DNA of 61,365 bases, from the IMG/VR virus record IMGVR_UViG_3300022752_000071, positions 1-61,365 of that record. One strand, written 5' to 3'. The notes under the pieces are model-generated. The model worked only from the letters and a program-made list of their open reading frames with translations, did no database searches and had not been told where the DNA came from. Below, in pieces: positions 43,335 to 50,139 of this stretch. The DNA comes from a virus. Made by a program: the position numbers and the translations under genes. Every line of letters starts with the position of its first letter. Positions within the stretch are counted from its first letter, which is position 1.

Positions 43335-43693
43335 ACATCGTCGCCGTGCTCGGCCTCATCGACTTGACCATTCGGAAGATCGATCAGGCAGTCGAACAGC
43401 AAAGGGTTGAAAAACTCCTGAAGATGAAGCAGCGGCTTCTGGAACGGCAGGCCATTCTTGACGCCCGTGCGGCAGCAGATGCCCGCGCCGCCGAGAAGTT
43501 CGCGCCGCCCGCCGCGCCCGTCGTCGAAGAACCGGCTGCTCCCGTCGTCGAAGAACCGGCTGCTCCCGTCGTCGAAGAACCGGCTGCTCCCGTTGTCGAA
43601 GAACCGGCTGCTCCCGTTGTCGAAGAACCGGCTGCTCCCGTCGTCGAAGAACCGGCTGCTCCCGTCGTTGAGGAAGAGCCCGCCGCCGGCTAG
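43331..43693 (+). CDS. Coiled-coil protein with PVVEEPAA repeats
   Basis: 120 aa. Residues 10-55 are a helical, basic coiled coil (Lys/Arg/Gln/Leu-rich). Then seven tandem 8-residue units of PVVEEPAA type form an extended acidic Pro-rich tail, suited to span a cell-wall gap. Overlaps its neighbour's stop. A spanin-like role is possible but no membrane anchor is clear. Confidence 0.5.
   Translation: MNIVAVLGLIDLTIRKIDQAVEQQRVEKLLKMKQRLLERQAILDARAAADARAAEKFAPPAAPVVEEPAAPVVEEPAAPVVEEPAAPVVEEPAAPVVEEPAAPVVEEPAAPVVEEEPAAG
43517..43684 (+). repeat. 24-bp tandem repeat (7 copies)
   Basis: CCCGTCGTCGAAGAACCGGC-type units with 24-bp spacing start at 43517 and recur to 43661. Units differ mainly by C/T in one codon. 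They encode the PVVEEPAA repeats. Confidence 0.9.
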
Positions 43694-43712
43694 TGTGACT
43701 TACTCGTCACAC
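43693..43712 (+). terminator. Small hairpin between lysis genes
   Basis: GTGTGAC / GTCACAC stem of 7 bp with a 6-nt loop, right at the stop of the repeat protein. No U-tract. TTGACC lies 14 nt further on, but no good -10 was found, so a promoter is not claimed. Confidence 0.4.
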
Positions 43713-43756
43713 CAAACTTGACCTTAGCGGGCTGAACGTGGTGAGGTATCCGAACC

Positions 43757-44317
43757 ATGCTCGGCCCGTTTCTCGTTTCGTACGTGCTCGCGTCCTGCCC
43801 GGACGACATGGTGTTTGCGAGCAGTCGGTCGTGTATCGATCGCTTCGCTTGGCCGAACGACCCTGAGTCACGCCCGGTGCTCGGGCTGTCCGCGCAGCGC
43901 GAGACATATCTCGACTTGCGTGGCCAGATTTGGGACTTGGAGACGCTCTGCGCGTCGCGCGGCAAACGAGTCTGCACCAGCCGCGAATGGCGCGCGGCCT
44001 GCGAAGGCACTTCGCGAGAGACTTGCCCGGCGCTCGTTTCGTACCGGGCACCGCGATGGGAACGAGTTCAACGACGCGATCCGTTTGAGTTGGCGCGGCT
44101 CGACCAGCAACAAGACGCTGTCGCGTACCCGAATTGCGTTGGAGCGACCGGGGCACGGATGATGGGAACCATTCAGGAATGGGTCCGCCATCGGCGAGGC
44201 TACGCCTTTTCCCGCGCGTTCTGGTCGCGAGAGGCGTCTTGCCAACAACTCACCACTTCGCATGATCCTCGATGGCATGACTACGCCACCGGCGGACGGT
44301 GCTGCTTGGACTTATGA
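43757..44317 (+). CDS. FGE-sulfatase-fold lipoprotein
   Basis: 186 aa. N-terminus MLGPFLVSYVLASC has a lipobox LASC with Cys at residue 14 but no positive charge. The body resembles the FGE-sulfatase (C-type-lectin-like) domain: CASRGKRVCTSREWRAACEG, YPNCVGATGARMMGTIQEWV, and a C-terminal Gly-Gly-Arg-Cys-Cys. Such domains are abundant in Myxococcota and in phage receptor-binding proteins. It is shorter than catalytic FGE enzymes. Its place among lysis genes is unusual. The stop overlaps the next ATG. Confidence 0.6.
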   Translation: MLGPFLVSYVLASCPDDMVFASSRSCIDRFAWPNDPESRPVLGLSAQRETYLDLRGQIWDLETLCASRGKRVCTSREWRAACEGTSRETCPALVSYRAPRWERVQRRDPFELARLDQQQDAVAYPNCVGATGARMMGTIQEWVRHRRGYAFSRAFWSREASCQQLTTSHDPRWHDYATGGRCCLDL

Positions 44318-44424
44318 ACTGCGATTGCCCTAAGTGCCAAAACGAACGACCCGATCTCGGCAACACGGTAGGACTGGTCCTCATCGTCGCTGCTCTTATC
44401 GGGCTGTGTCTCGGAGCCCTATGA
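44314..44424 (+). CDS. 36-aa membrane peptide with Cys cluster
   Basis: ATG 44314 overlaps the FGE stop (ATGA) and its TGA overlaps the next ATG, so it fills the gap exactly. Three cysteines at residues 3, 5 and 8 (NCDCPKC), a short polar stretch, then one membrane helix (residues 19-36). The coupling on both sides is the main evidence that it is real. It may be an antiholin, holin or spanin-like peptide. Confidence 0.6.
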   Translation: MNCDCPKCQNERPDLGNTVGLVLIVAALIGLCLGAL

Positions 44425-45047
44425 ACGCAACGAAACTCTTCACGCTGCTCGCGCAACTGGCGTTAGTCGAAACGCCTTTGCTGCACGACGGCACCCCCAA
44501 GAACAACAAGTACCTCGAATCCGTCCACACGATGGCGAACTTGTATGTCGAGGTCGGCAGCGCCGGCAGCTTCATCTCGCCGGAAATCGACCCGCTGGTG
44601 CTCGCGGCCATTGGCTACGAGGAAAGCCGGCATCGCGTGCGCGTCAACGACGGAGACTGCCGCTACGACTACCGCGCGCAGGATACCCGCTGCTGGTCCA
44701 TCGGGCCGATGCAGCTATCCCGCGCGACGCCGCGATGGTGGAAACAGATTGAGCCGAACGATCCGCTGTCGGTCGAGCAACTCCGCGACCCGCAAACGAG
44801 CGTTCGCGTGGCGTACCGAATGCTGTCGTACTGGAAAGACTCCTGTCACGGCGACTTGACCGCGACGCTCTCGTCGTGGAGCGCCGGCAAGTGCTTGAAG
44901 AAAGCCGCGCTCGGGCAGCGGCGCTGCTCGCTCGTCAAAGCGTTCGCTGCGGCGTCTGGCTTGCCGGAGCCGGTTTGTACCGGGCATCGCGGCGAGTACA
45001 CTGTCGCACGAGTTTCAGCGATTACGCGAAAGGATGAAACGAAGTGA
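44421..45047 (+). CDS. Lytic transglycosylase-like endolysin
   Basis: 208 aa from ATG 44421. The transglycosylase (SLT) signature is visible: catalytic Glu in LAAIGYEESRHR, then SIGPMQLS after a D-T-R-C-W segment, and a C-terminal AFAAASGLP region. Cleaves the sugar backbone of peptidoglycan. No clear signal sequence, so it would need the holin. The stop overlaps the next GTG. Confidence 0.65.
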   Translation: MNATKLFTLLAQLALVETPLLHDGTPKNNKYLESVHTMANLYVEVGSAGSFISPEIDPLVLAAIGYEESRHRVRVNDGDCRYDYRAQDTRCWSIGPMQLSRATPRWWKQIEPNDPLSVEQLRDPQTSVRVAYRMLSYWKDSCHGDLTATLSSWSAGKCLKKAALGQRRCSLVKAFAAASGLPEPVCTGHRGEYTVARVSAITRKDETK

Positions 45048-46453
45048 AAGCGCAGGCATGGCTTCAGGCGTTTCGTGACGGGCTGCTCGTCAACGATTGG
45101 GAGACGCTTCGCCTCGAAGCGAACGGGCGAGTGGCGATCTTGCGCGTCTCTGCTGACGCGGTTCGCATTCGTCGCGGGTGCGGCACCGTCCGCGAAACGG
45201 CTGGAGCCTATGCCTACCAGCAAGTCGCCGACTTGTTCGGCGCGCTGATGCCAACGGCGAAGATTCTGGAAGAACGGCATCGACAAGCGGCGATCAAAAT
45301 TGAGCCGATGGTCGCGCCGCTCATCAAGAAAGCCGGCACGGTCGGCACCGTCAACGCCACCGAAGCGAGCCTCGCCATCGACCGCGCTGTTCAGACGGCG
45401 ACGGTGGACCCGGCGCTGCCTCGCTTCGTCTCGAACGTCGGCAAGCAGTTCATCCTCGATCGCGGATGTACCGAGAAGGTGGCCGTCAACCACGGCTTCA
45501 TCGTCCACAGTTCGCAGTGCCGACAGGGCGCGTGGCGCGGCACGCGCGTTGTTCAAAGCTCGGCGCTCGGCCCCGATTGGTGGGTCATCCAGCGCCGCGG
45601 CATGGCGCACGGCTTCGGGCCGGCGGTTGACCAAGACGACTACAGCCAGATGGTGATCCTCGTCGACGACGTGTGCGAACTCGACGGCGTGGAGTTTCCG
45701 ACCGCCTCGCTCTACACCGATCCGCGACTCGCCCCGCTCGTCACCCACGACGGGCAACCGCTGCCCTGGTCGCGCCATCCTGGCGTACCGTCGCCGGTCG
45801 AAAAGCCCGCGGTCGCCGCGCCCCCTCCGGCAGAGCCGCCGCCATCGAACGGAACTTCCTTCATCCCGGCACAGAAGACTCCTGCCACCCCCGAAGAGGT
45901 CTACGCCGCGCTCGGTAAGGTCTGGCAAGACAAGTTCGGCCAGCCGGCAAAGAGGGAAAGCCTGCTCGTCTTGCTCGCTCAATGGGCGTTCGAGACCGGC
46001 CGGGGCAAGGCAATGTGGAACTTCAACTTGGGCAACCAGAAAGGGAAGCCAGACGGCTCCGATGGGCGATCGTGGACGTTCTTCGCCTGCAACGAACTGC
46101 TGCCCACCAAACACGCCAACGCGCTTTTCGCCAAGGCGGGGCCTCGACGCGACGGCGGTCCCGGCAACAACGTCGCCATCACGGCGGTGAAGGAAGACAC
46201 GGCAACGGTCTGGTTCTACCCCGACCATCCGGCGTGTTGTTTCCGTGCGTACCGAACGCTCGAAGAAGGCGCGGTGGACTATCTCAACTTGCTGCACAAG
46301 CGATTCGCCCTCGCTTGGCCTGCCGTCATTGCAGGCGACCCGGCACAATTCAGCAAGTTGCTGAAGCAGGCGCGGTACTACACCGCCGAAGAAAGCCACT
46401 ACACCAAGAGCCTGACTTCCATTTTCCTTGAGTTCGGCAAGAAAATCGCGTAG
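45044..46453 (+). CDS. Two-domain endolysin with glucosaminidase-like C-terminus
   Basis: 469 aa from GTG 45044. N-terminal 250 residues resemble a domain common in myxobacterial proteins (VRETAGAYAYQQVADLFGALMPTAKI, NHGFIVHS, DYSQMVILVDDVCELDG, LYTDPRLAPLV). A Pro-rich linker follows. C-terminal residues 285-469 resemble GH73/FlgJ-type glucosaminidase (LLAQWAFETGRGKAMWNFNLGN with catalytic Glu; FRAYRTLEEGAVDYLNLL). Last gene before the major terminator. The myxobacterial link is from memory of such proteins. Confidence 0.55.
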   Translation: MKAQAWLQAFRDGLLVNDWETLRLEANGRVAILRVSADAVRIRRGCGTVRETAGAYAYQQVADLFGALMPTAKILEERHRQAAIKIEPMVAPLIKKAGTVGTVNATEASLAIDRAVQTATVDPALPRFVSNVGKQFILDRGCTEKVAVNHGFIVHSSQCRQGAWRGTRVVQSSALGPDWWVIQRRGMAHGFGPAVDQDDYSQMVILVDDVCELDGVEFPTASLYTDPRLAPLVTHDGQPLPWSRHPGVPSPVEKPAVAAPPPAEPPPSNGTSFIPAQKTPATPEEVYAALGKVWQDKFGQPAKRESLLVLLAQWAFETGRGKAMWNFNLGNQKGKPDGSDGRSWTFFACNELLPTKHANALFAKAGPRRDGGPGNNVAITAVKEDTATVWFYPDHPACCFRAYRTLEEGAVDYLNLLHKRFALAWPAVIAGDPAQFSKLLKQARYYTAEESHYTKSLTSIFLEFGKKIA

Positions 46454-46485
46454 GTAGGAAGCCTGGGGTTTTTCGTTGCAGGCGA

Positions 46486-46516
46486 GCCGCAGGGCAGAAA
46501 TGTCCTGCGGCTTTTT
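46486..46516 (+). terminator. Terminator ending the rightward late operon
   Basis: GCCGCAGG / CCTGCGGC stem (8 bp) with a 10-nt loop, followed by TTTTT. It closes the rightward genes just before the leftward cluster, whose last stop codon (46516-46518) adjoins it. Confidence 0.85.
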
Positions 46517-46791
46517 CACATCAGCCGCGACACGCCGCTGTCTTTGTCAACGCGAACGGTTCGCGTCTCCCGCAACCGCTCCTGCGTAGCAGCGCAACGC
46601 ACTTCGATGCGATGAACGCGCGTGCCGTAGTCAAAATAGTCGATGCGGTCTTGCAGCAGTTCGGTCTCGACGGCCTCGAACACCGAAGCGCCATCAGCGA
46701 CGACCGTGCCGTACGGCTGGCCGTCCGCGATGACGGACCATTCGCGCGGCGCGTCGTTTTCGATGGCGGACCAAATCGCGTTTTCGCTCAT
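46516..46791 (-). CDS. Hypothetical protein, last gene of the leftward cluster
   Basis: 91 aa. Beta-rich with REWSVIADGQPYGTVVADGASVFEAVETELL and YDYGTRVHRIEV-like strands. Overlaps the upstream gene by ATGA. No family recognised. Confidence 0.55.
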   Translation of the reverse strand: MSENAIWSAIENDAPREWSVIADGQPYGTVVADGASVFEAVETELLQDRIDYFDYGTRVHRIEVRCAATQERLRETRTVRVDKDSGVSRLM

Positions 46792-47024
46792 GTGCGTCTA
46801 CTTAACCACACCTTGATGCGTTCGCGATACCTTTCGCACATTCGGCAAGGCGCGGCGGGTTCGCCGTTTCGCCGCTTGCGAAGTTTCGATCCGCTGATGG
46901 TGCGCTGCCAGCACACGCTACGCTCGGGGAAATCCTCGTCGAAAAGGTGCGCGGCACGCCGGCTTTCTTCGTCGGCGGGTTCCCACCAATGCAGTTTGGC
47001 GAGGCGTTCTTCAGCGGTGGGCAC
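46788..47024 (-). CDS. Small Cys-containing protein
   Basis: 78 aa, very basic, with cysteines in SVCWQRTIS and CRMCERY (CxxC), possibly a metal-binding fold. Helical C-terminus. Coupled downstream by ATGA. Function unknown. Confidence 0.5.
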   Translation of the reverse strand: MPTAEERLAKLHWWEPADEESRRAAHLFDEDFPERSVCWQRTISGSKLRKRRNGEPAAPCRMCERYRERIKVWLSRRT

Positions 47025-47235
47025 TGCGAAATTCGGCTAGGCGGGCGCGGATTTTGGTGATGGTGGCGCTGCTGGCAAATCCATGAGGGCCGGCGATCGT
47101 TTTCAACGTCTCGGGATTGGCGTTCAGCAAGCGGCCAAGTTCCGCCCATGAGGTAGAAAGGCGGCGAAGCTCCTGCCGTTCGGCCTCGGTGAGCATGGCA
47201 GTCCGCCGAGTGGCTTGCGGCACGAGCCCCTTCAT
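47011..47235 (-). CDS. Putative HTH DNA-binding protein
   Basis: 74 aa. Residues 17-65 read like a helix-turn-helix (RQELRRLSTSWAELGRLLNANPETLKTIAGPHGFASSATITKIRARL). Its 3' end overlaps the next gene by 14 bp, which is unusual in this tightly overlapping cluster. Confidence 0.5.
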   Translation of the reverse strand: MKGLVPQATRRTAMLTEAERQELRRLSTSWAELGRLLNANPETLKTIAGPHGFASSATITKIRARLAEFRSAHR

Positions 47236-47543
47236 TTGGCGGCTCCCATGCGCGACACGCGGAGCAGGACGAGATAGCCAAGCAGGTCGAGCACCGTGTC
47301 ATCGCCGTTGAACTCTCTGCCGCGCGCAATGCGAGAGAGCTTGTCGTCGATGCGGACGAGGAGTTGCTCTTCGGCGTTCGCTCGGCTGAACACGCGCAGC
47401 GGCGCGGTGGCGCTGTCGCCATAGGCGGCGTTCTTCGCGAGCAGTAGCTCTTTCACCTCGTCGCAAACGACGGCGATGCGTTCTGCTGTGGTCTGTTCGA
47501 CGGCGTGCAAAGCTCGCGGGTTGTCGTAGTCGGTATGGGTCAT
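47232..47543 (-). CDS. Nmad1/MazG-like nucleotide-pool protein (DUF1599-like)
   Basis: 103 aa from ATG 47541-47543 with AAGGA upstream. ELLLAKNAAYGDS, LLVRIDDKLSRIARG and DDTVLDLLGYLVLL match the nucleotide-modification-associated domain 1 (all-alpha NTP pyrophosphatase superfamily). Conserved Glu/Asp residues would bind metal and a nucleotide. It could remove a dNTP or serve modified-base synthesis, in line with the methyltransferase next to it. Confidence 0.6.
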   Translation of the reverse strand: MTHTDYDNPRALHAVEQTTAERIAVVCDEVKELLLAKNAAYGDSATAPLRVFSRANAEEQLLVRIDDKLSRIARGREFNGDDTVLDLLGYLVLLRVSRMGAAK

Positions 47544-47764
47544 GGGGTTTCCTTGGGGACGATTTGTTCTTTGCGAGGAACAACAACGTGCGCGGTGTTG
47601 CCGTGCTGTTCGACGGAAGCCGCCTTTGCGTTGCAGCAAGGGCAATGGATCTGCACGAACTCAACCGGCGCGGCTTCGTGCCGGGCGTTTTCCGTTTCAG
47701 CGACCACTAGAATCGCGGGGCGGAACTGGGCAAGTGCGCCGGTATTGATGTGGATCTTGTTCAT
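47540..47764 (-). CDS. Zinc-binding-like small protein
   Basis: 74 aa. CPCC near residue 41 (HCPCCNAK), otherwise beta-rich (PAILVVAETEN, HVVVPRKEQIV). Overlaps the next gene by ATGA. Confidence 0.5.
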   Translation of the reverse strand: MNKIHINTGALAQFRPAILVVAETENARHEAAPVEFVQIHCPCCNAKAASVEQHGNTAHVVVPRKEQIVPKETP

Positions 47765-47773
47765 GTCGGCAGT

Positions 47774-49540
47774 TTACCGGACGAGCGAACCGATGCGCGC
47801 TTCCGCAATCGCGATATATTCCGCCGATTGCTCAAAACCGACGAACTCAAAGCCTTCCAGCATGCACGCCATGCCGGTCGTCCCGCTGCCGGTGAACGGA
47901 TCGAGCACGCAACCGTTCGGCGGTGTCACGAGTTTCACAAGCCAGCGCATGAGTTCGACGGGCTTCACGGTGGGGTGGCTGTTGCGAACGGCGGCAGCGG
48001 TGCGGCCGGCACCAGCACGAGGTGAGTTCAGACCGTCCGATCCTTCCTCGCGGTCAACCGCTTGCGCGCCGGTCTTCGTGGGAAGACTCTCGCAGCCGCG
48101 TTCGCGTTCCTTGCGGCCCGCCTTGGCTTCGTACTTGAAGCACGGAAAGAAGCGGGAGGCTCCGTCCTTGTCGCCTTGCCGATCCATTTCGGGGACCGGG
48201 CAGTCCTCCGCGCACTCGTCGCCGCACTCGGGTGAATGATTCAGAAGGATGTTCGGTGGCCAACGACCGATGGTGCTGGCGTCGTTCGCGCCAGAGAGAT
48301 CGCTGGAGTTCTTCCAGCTATTCTCCATCGATCCGCCGCGCGCTTTGATCGCTTGCACGCCTGCCGCTAGCTTGGCGAAGTCCGACTCGGAAGCGTAGGC
48401 GACGCGCGTGCCGTCGATGTTCAGCGCCCCGGTGCCGTGCGCGAGCACGTTCTCCGAGACGGTGCCGTCGAGCGGCTTGCGCGCCACTACAATGGGCTTA
48501 TGGCCTCTGTCTTCCTCGCCCTGGCAACTTTCCAGCGATGCGCCGGTAGCACTCTCGGTTGCAGCAAGCGTTTGGATTGCGCGCAGCCTGAGCGCGCTGG
48601 CGCGAAACAGATCGTCCGCAAGCCGCACAAGGAACGAAAATGCGGGCGCGTTCGGGCGCGTGCTCCCGTCCGTGATCTTCGACAGACAAGACAGCAAGAT
48701 TGCAGAGTCGGTTGTCTGATTTGTCTCCGTTGATGTGGTGGACGTGCTCTCTCGTGCCGAGGCTTCTTCCCAGGTGCGCTGCCATGACGACACGGTGTTC
48801 AAGCTCAAATCGATTGCCGACGCGGACTGCCACGTATCCGTCTCCGCGCACGAATCGCCCCGTGTAGCAAACCGCCGCCCTGCATCCAGCAGAGCAGAAG
48901 CGAACGCCTCTACGAACTCGTTTTGGCTTGACGCTGAATGTTCCTCCGCAAGCCTCGCACGTAACATTGACAGGCATGAACCCATTGTAGCTGGTTTTGC
49001 GGCCACAATCACCGGCTCAAATGCTGGTTTCAGCGCCGTGCCCCATCCTTGCCATTGCTTCGCGGCGTCGGTAGCGGGTGCGGTAATCCCTCGTGTGTCC
49101 AAAACTGTTCTTGGGAGATCGCCGGGAGACATCGCTCGCGCGTGCTTGTTGGCGCGTGCCGCATACGGAGACAGGCCGATCACTTCCCGCTCTTTTCCCG
49201 CCGCCTTGTCGATCGCTTTGGACACGTCCATCGACTTCGGGAAGCCCGACCCGTAGATCCAATGGATCGAATCGCGCACTTCAAAGCCCGCGTCCTCGAT
49301 GGCGCACGCCATCCGGTGATAGGTGCGCGTGCCGCCGAACGCGAGGAGATGCCCGCCCGGCTTCAGCACGCGCAGGCACTCCCTCCAGACGTCTACGTTG
49401 TAAGCAATTCCAGAGGCGTCCCACCGCTTGCCCATGAATCCCAATTCGTATGGCGGGTCGGTGACGATGGCGTCGATGCACTCGTCGGGCAGATCGCGTA
49501 GGAGTTCTCGGCAGTCGCCCTGGAAAAGCTCGTAGGTCAC
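47774..49540 (-). CDS. DNA methyltransferase interrupted by an in-frame HNH insertion
   Basis: 588 aa, much longer than usual. The N-terminal part has catalytic DPPY (residues 28-31) and LKPGGHLLAFGGTRTYHRMACAIED; the C-terminal part has DPFTGSGTTG with the SAM-binding pattern, so it is an N4/N6-type amino-methyltransferase. Between AFEPVIVAAKP (about residue 184) and GHKPIVVARKPLDG (about 350) lies a foreign Ser/Thr-rich segment. Uninterrupted relatives read ...FEPIVVARKPL... directly. The insertion is a 3n length with no stop, and an HNH endonuclease is encoded in another frame within it. Confidence 0.7.
   Translation of the reverse strand: MTYELFQGDCRELLRDLPDECIDAIVTDPPYELGFMGKRWDASGIAYNVDVWRECLRVLKPGGHLLAFGGTRTYHRMACAIEDAGFEVRDSIHWIYGSGFPKSMDVSKAIDKAAGKEREVIGLSPYAARANKHARAMSPGDLPRTVLDTRGITAPATDAAKQWQGWGTALKPAFEPVIVAAKPATMGSCLSMLRARLAEEHSASSQNEFVEAFASALLDAGRRFATRGDSCAETDTWQSASAIDLSLNTVSSWQRTWEEASARESTSTTSTETNQTTDSAILLSCLSKITDGSTRPNAPAFSFLVRLADDLFRASALRLRAIQTLAATESATGASLESCQGEEDRGHKPIVVARKPLDGTVSENVLAHGTGALNIDGTRVAYASESDFAKLAAGVQAIKARGGSMENSWKNSSDLSGANDASTIGRWPPNILLNHSPECGDECAEDCPVPEMDRQGDKDGASRFFPCFKYEAKAGRKERERGCESLPTKTGAQAVDREEGSDGLNSPRAGAGRTAAAVRNSHPTVKPVELMRWLVKLVTPPNGCVLDPFTGSGTTGMACMLEGFEFVGFEQSAEYIAIAEARIGSLVR
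48487..48990 (-). mobile_element. HNH insertion in the methyltransferase gene, with inverted-repeat ends
   Basis: CTACAATGGGCTTATG (48487-48502) and CATGAACCCATTGTAG (48975-48990) are inverted copies with 14 of 16 matches, and they bracket the HNH gene. The amino acids on both flanks (VIVAAKP and PIVVARKP) partly repeat each other, as if the target had been duplicated and recoded. The exact ends are an inference. Confidence 0.55.
48498..48977 (-). CDS. HNH homing-type endonuclease nested in the methyltransferase
   Basis: 159 aa in a different frame from the methyltransferase. Zinc knuckle cysteines at 7, 10, 28 and 32; HNH core ELEHRVVMAAHLG, VHHINGDKSDNR and CNLAVLS, and a second CAAC...CCNREC zinc knuckle at the C-terminus. 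It fits HNH homing endonucleases of phages. The segment is flanked by an imperfect 16-bp inverted repeat. There is almost no sequence left for an intron, so it appears to be a free-standing insert. Confidence 0.8.
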   Translation of the reverse strand: MPVNVTCEACGGTFSVKPKRVRRGVRFCSAGCRAAVCYTGRFVRGDGYVAVRVGNRFELEHRVVMAAHLGRSLGTREHVHHINGDKSDNRLCNLAVLSVEDHGREHAPERARIFVPCAACGRSVSRQRAQAARNPNACCNRECYRRIAGKLPGRGRQRP

Positions 49541-50139
49541 TTTCGCACCGTCATGCTCGCTTCTTGGAAGAACTCCACGCCGGGGATGGGCGTCGGTGCG
49601 CCGTCGTCGCGCACGCTGCCGCGCATCTCCGCGTCGATCTTGTTCGGATCGGGCGAGCAGAATCGCGCAGGCACCGCCGACTCGTCAACAATTCGGAACT
49701 TCCAGACCATCCGCATCGACACGCCCTGCGGCATCGCGGTGGGCGTGGGAGCCGCAGCCAGGGCTGCGGTCGCTTCTTGGGCCGTCTGGGCCGCAGCAGC
49801 GAGCGCGAGCGCCTCGCGCGAGGCTTTCTCGCGCTCGGTCACGTAGAGCGCCACCTTTGCCTTCAGCTTCTTCTCGGCGTTCTCCAACGCGTCGAGCGCG
49901 GGTTTGAACCAGCCGTTGATCGTCTTGACGGTCGTGTTCAGCGGGCCGGTGACTTCCTTGCGCCGGTCGTCGAGTTCCTTGTGCTTCGCCTTCACCTCGC
50001 GAATGAGGTCGGCGGCGAAGGCAGAGTCCTCGTCGTTCGAGACAACGAACGTGTCGAGTTCACGCAGCGCCGCGACGGTGGCGGCGTGCTCGCCGTCGAG
50101 GTCGCCGGCTTGTTTACGGTACGGGGTCAGGTCGTTCAT
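49537..50139 (-). CDS. Internal-start product of the fused gene (coiled-coil protein)
   Basis: Candidate 200-aa protein made from ATG 50137-50139, which is preceded by AAAGGATCGAAGA. Starts MNDLTPYRKQAGDLDGEH and ends with a PGVEFFQEASMTVRK beta segment. Same reading frame as the larger fusion. Whether it is made alone cannot be told from sequence. Confidence 0.45.
   Translation of the reverse strand: MNDLTPYRKQAGDLDGEHAATVAALRELDTFVVSNDEDSAFAADLIREVKAKHKELDDRRKEVTGPLNTTVKTINGWFKPALDALENAEKKLKAKVALYVTEREKASREALALAAAAQTAQEATAALAAAPTPTAMPQGVSMRMVWKFRIVDESAVPARFCSPDPNKIDAEMRGSVRDDGAPTPIPGVEFFQEASMTVRK

Noticed and set aside
43712-43756. Separate promoter for the FGE-fold gene
   Set aside because: TTGACC is present but no acceptable -10 lies at 16-18 nt spacing, so only the hairpin was reported.
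43757-44317. Diversity-generating retroelement target
   Set aside because: The fold is compatible but there is no reverse transcriptase and no template/variable repeat pair in the window.
48487-48990. Group I intron or intein
   Set aside because: The insert is filled by the HNH gene, leaving no room for a ribozyme; no intein splicing motifs (N-terminal Cys block or C-terminal His-Asn) were seen at the joins.
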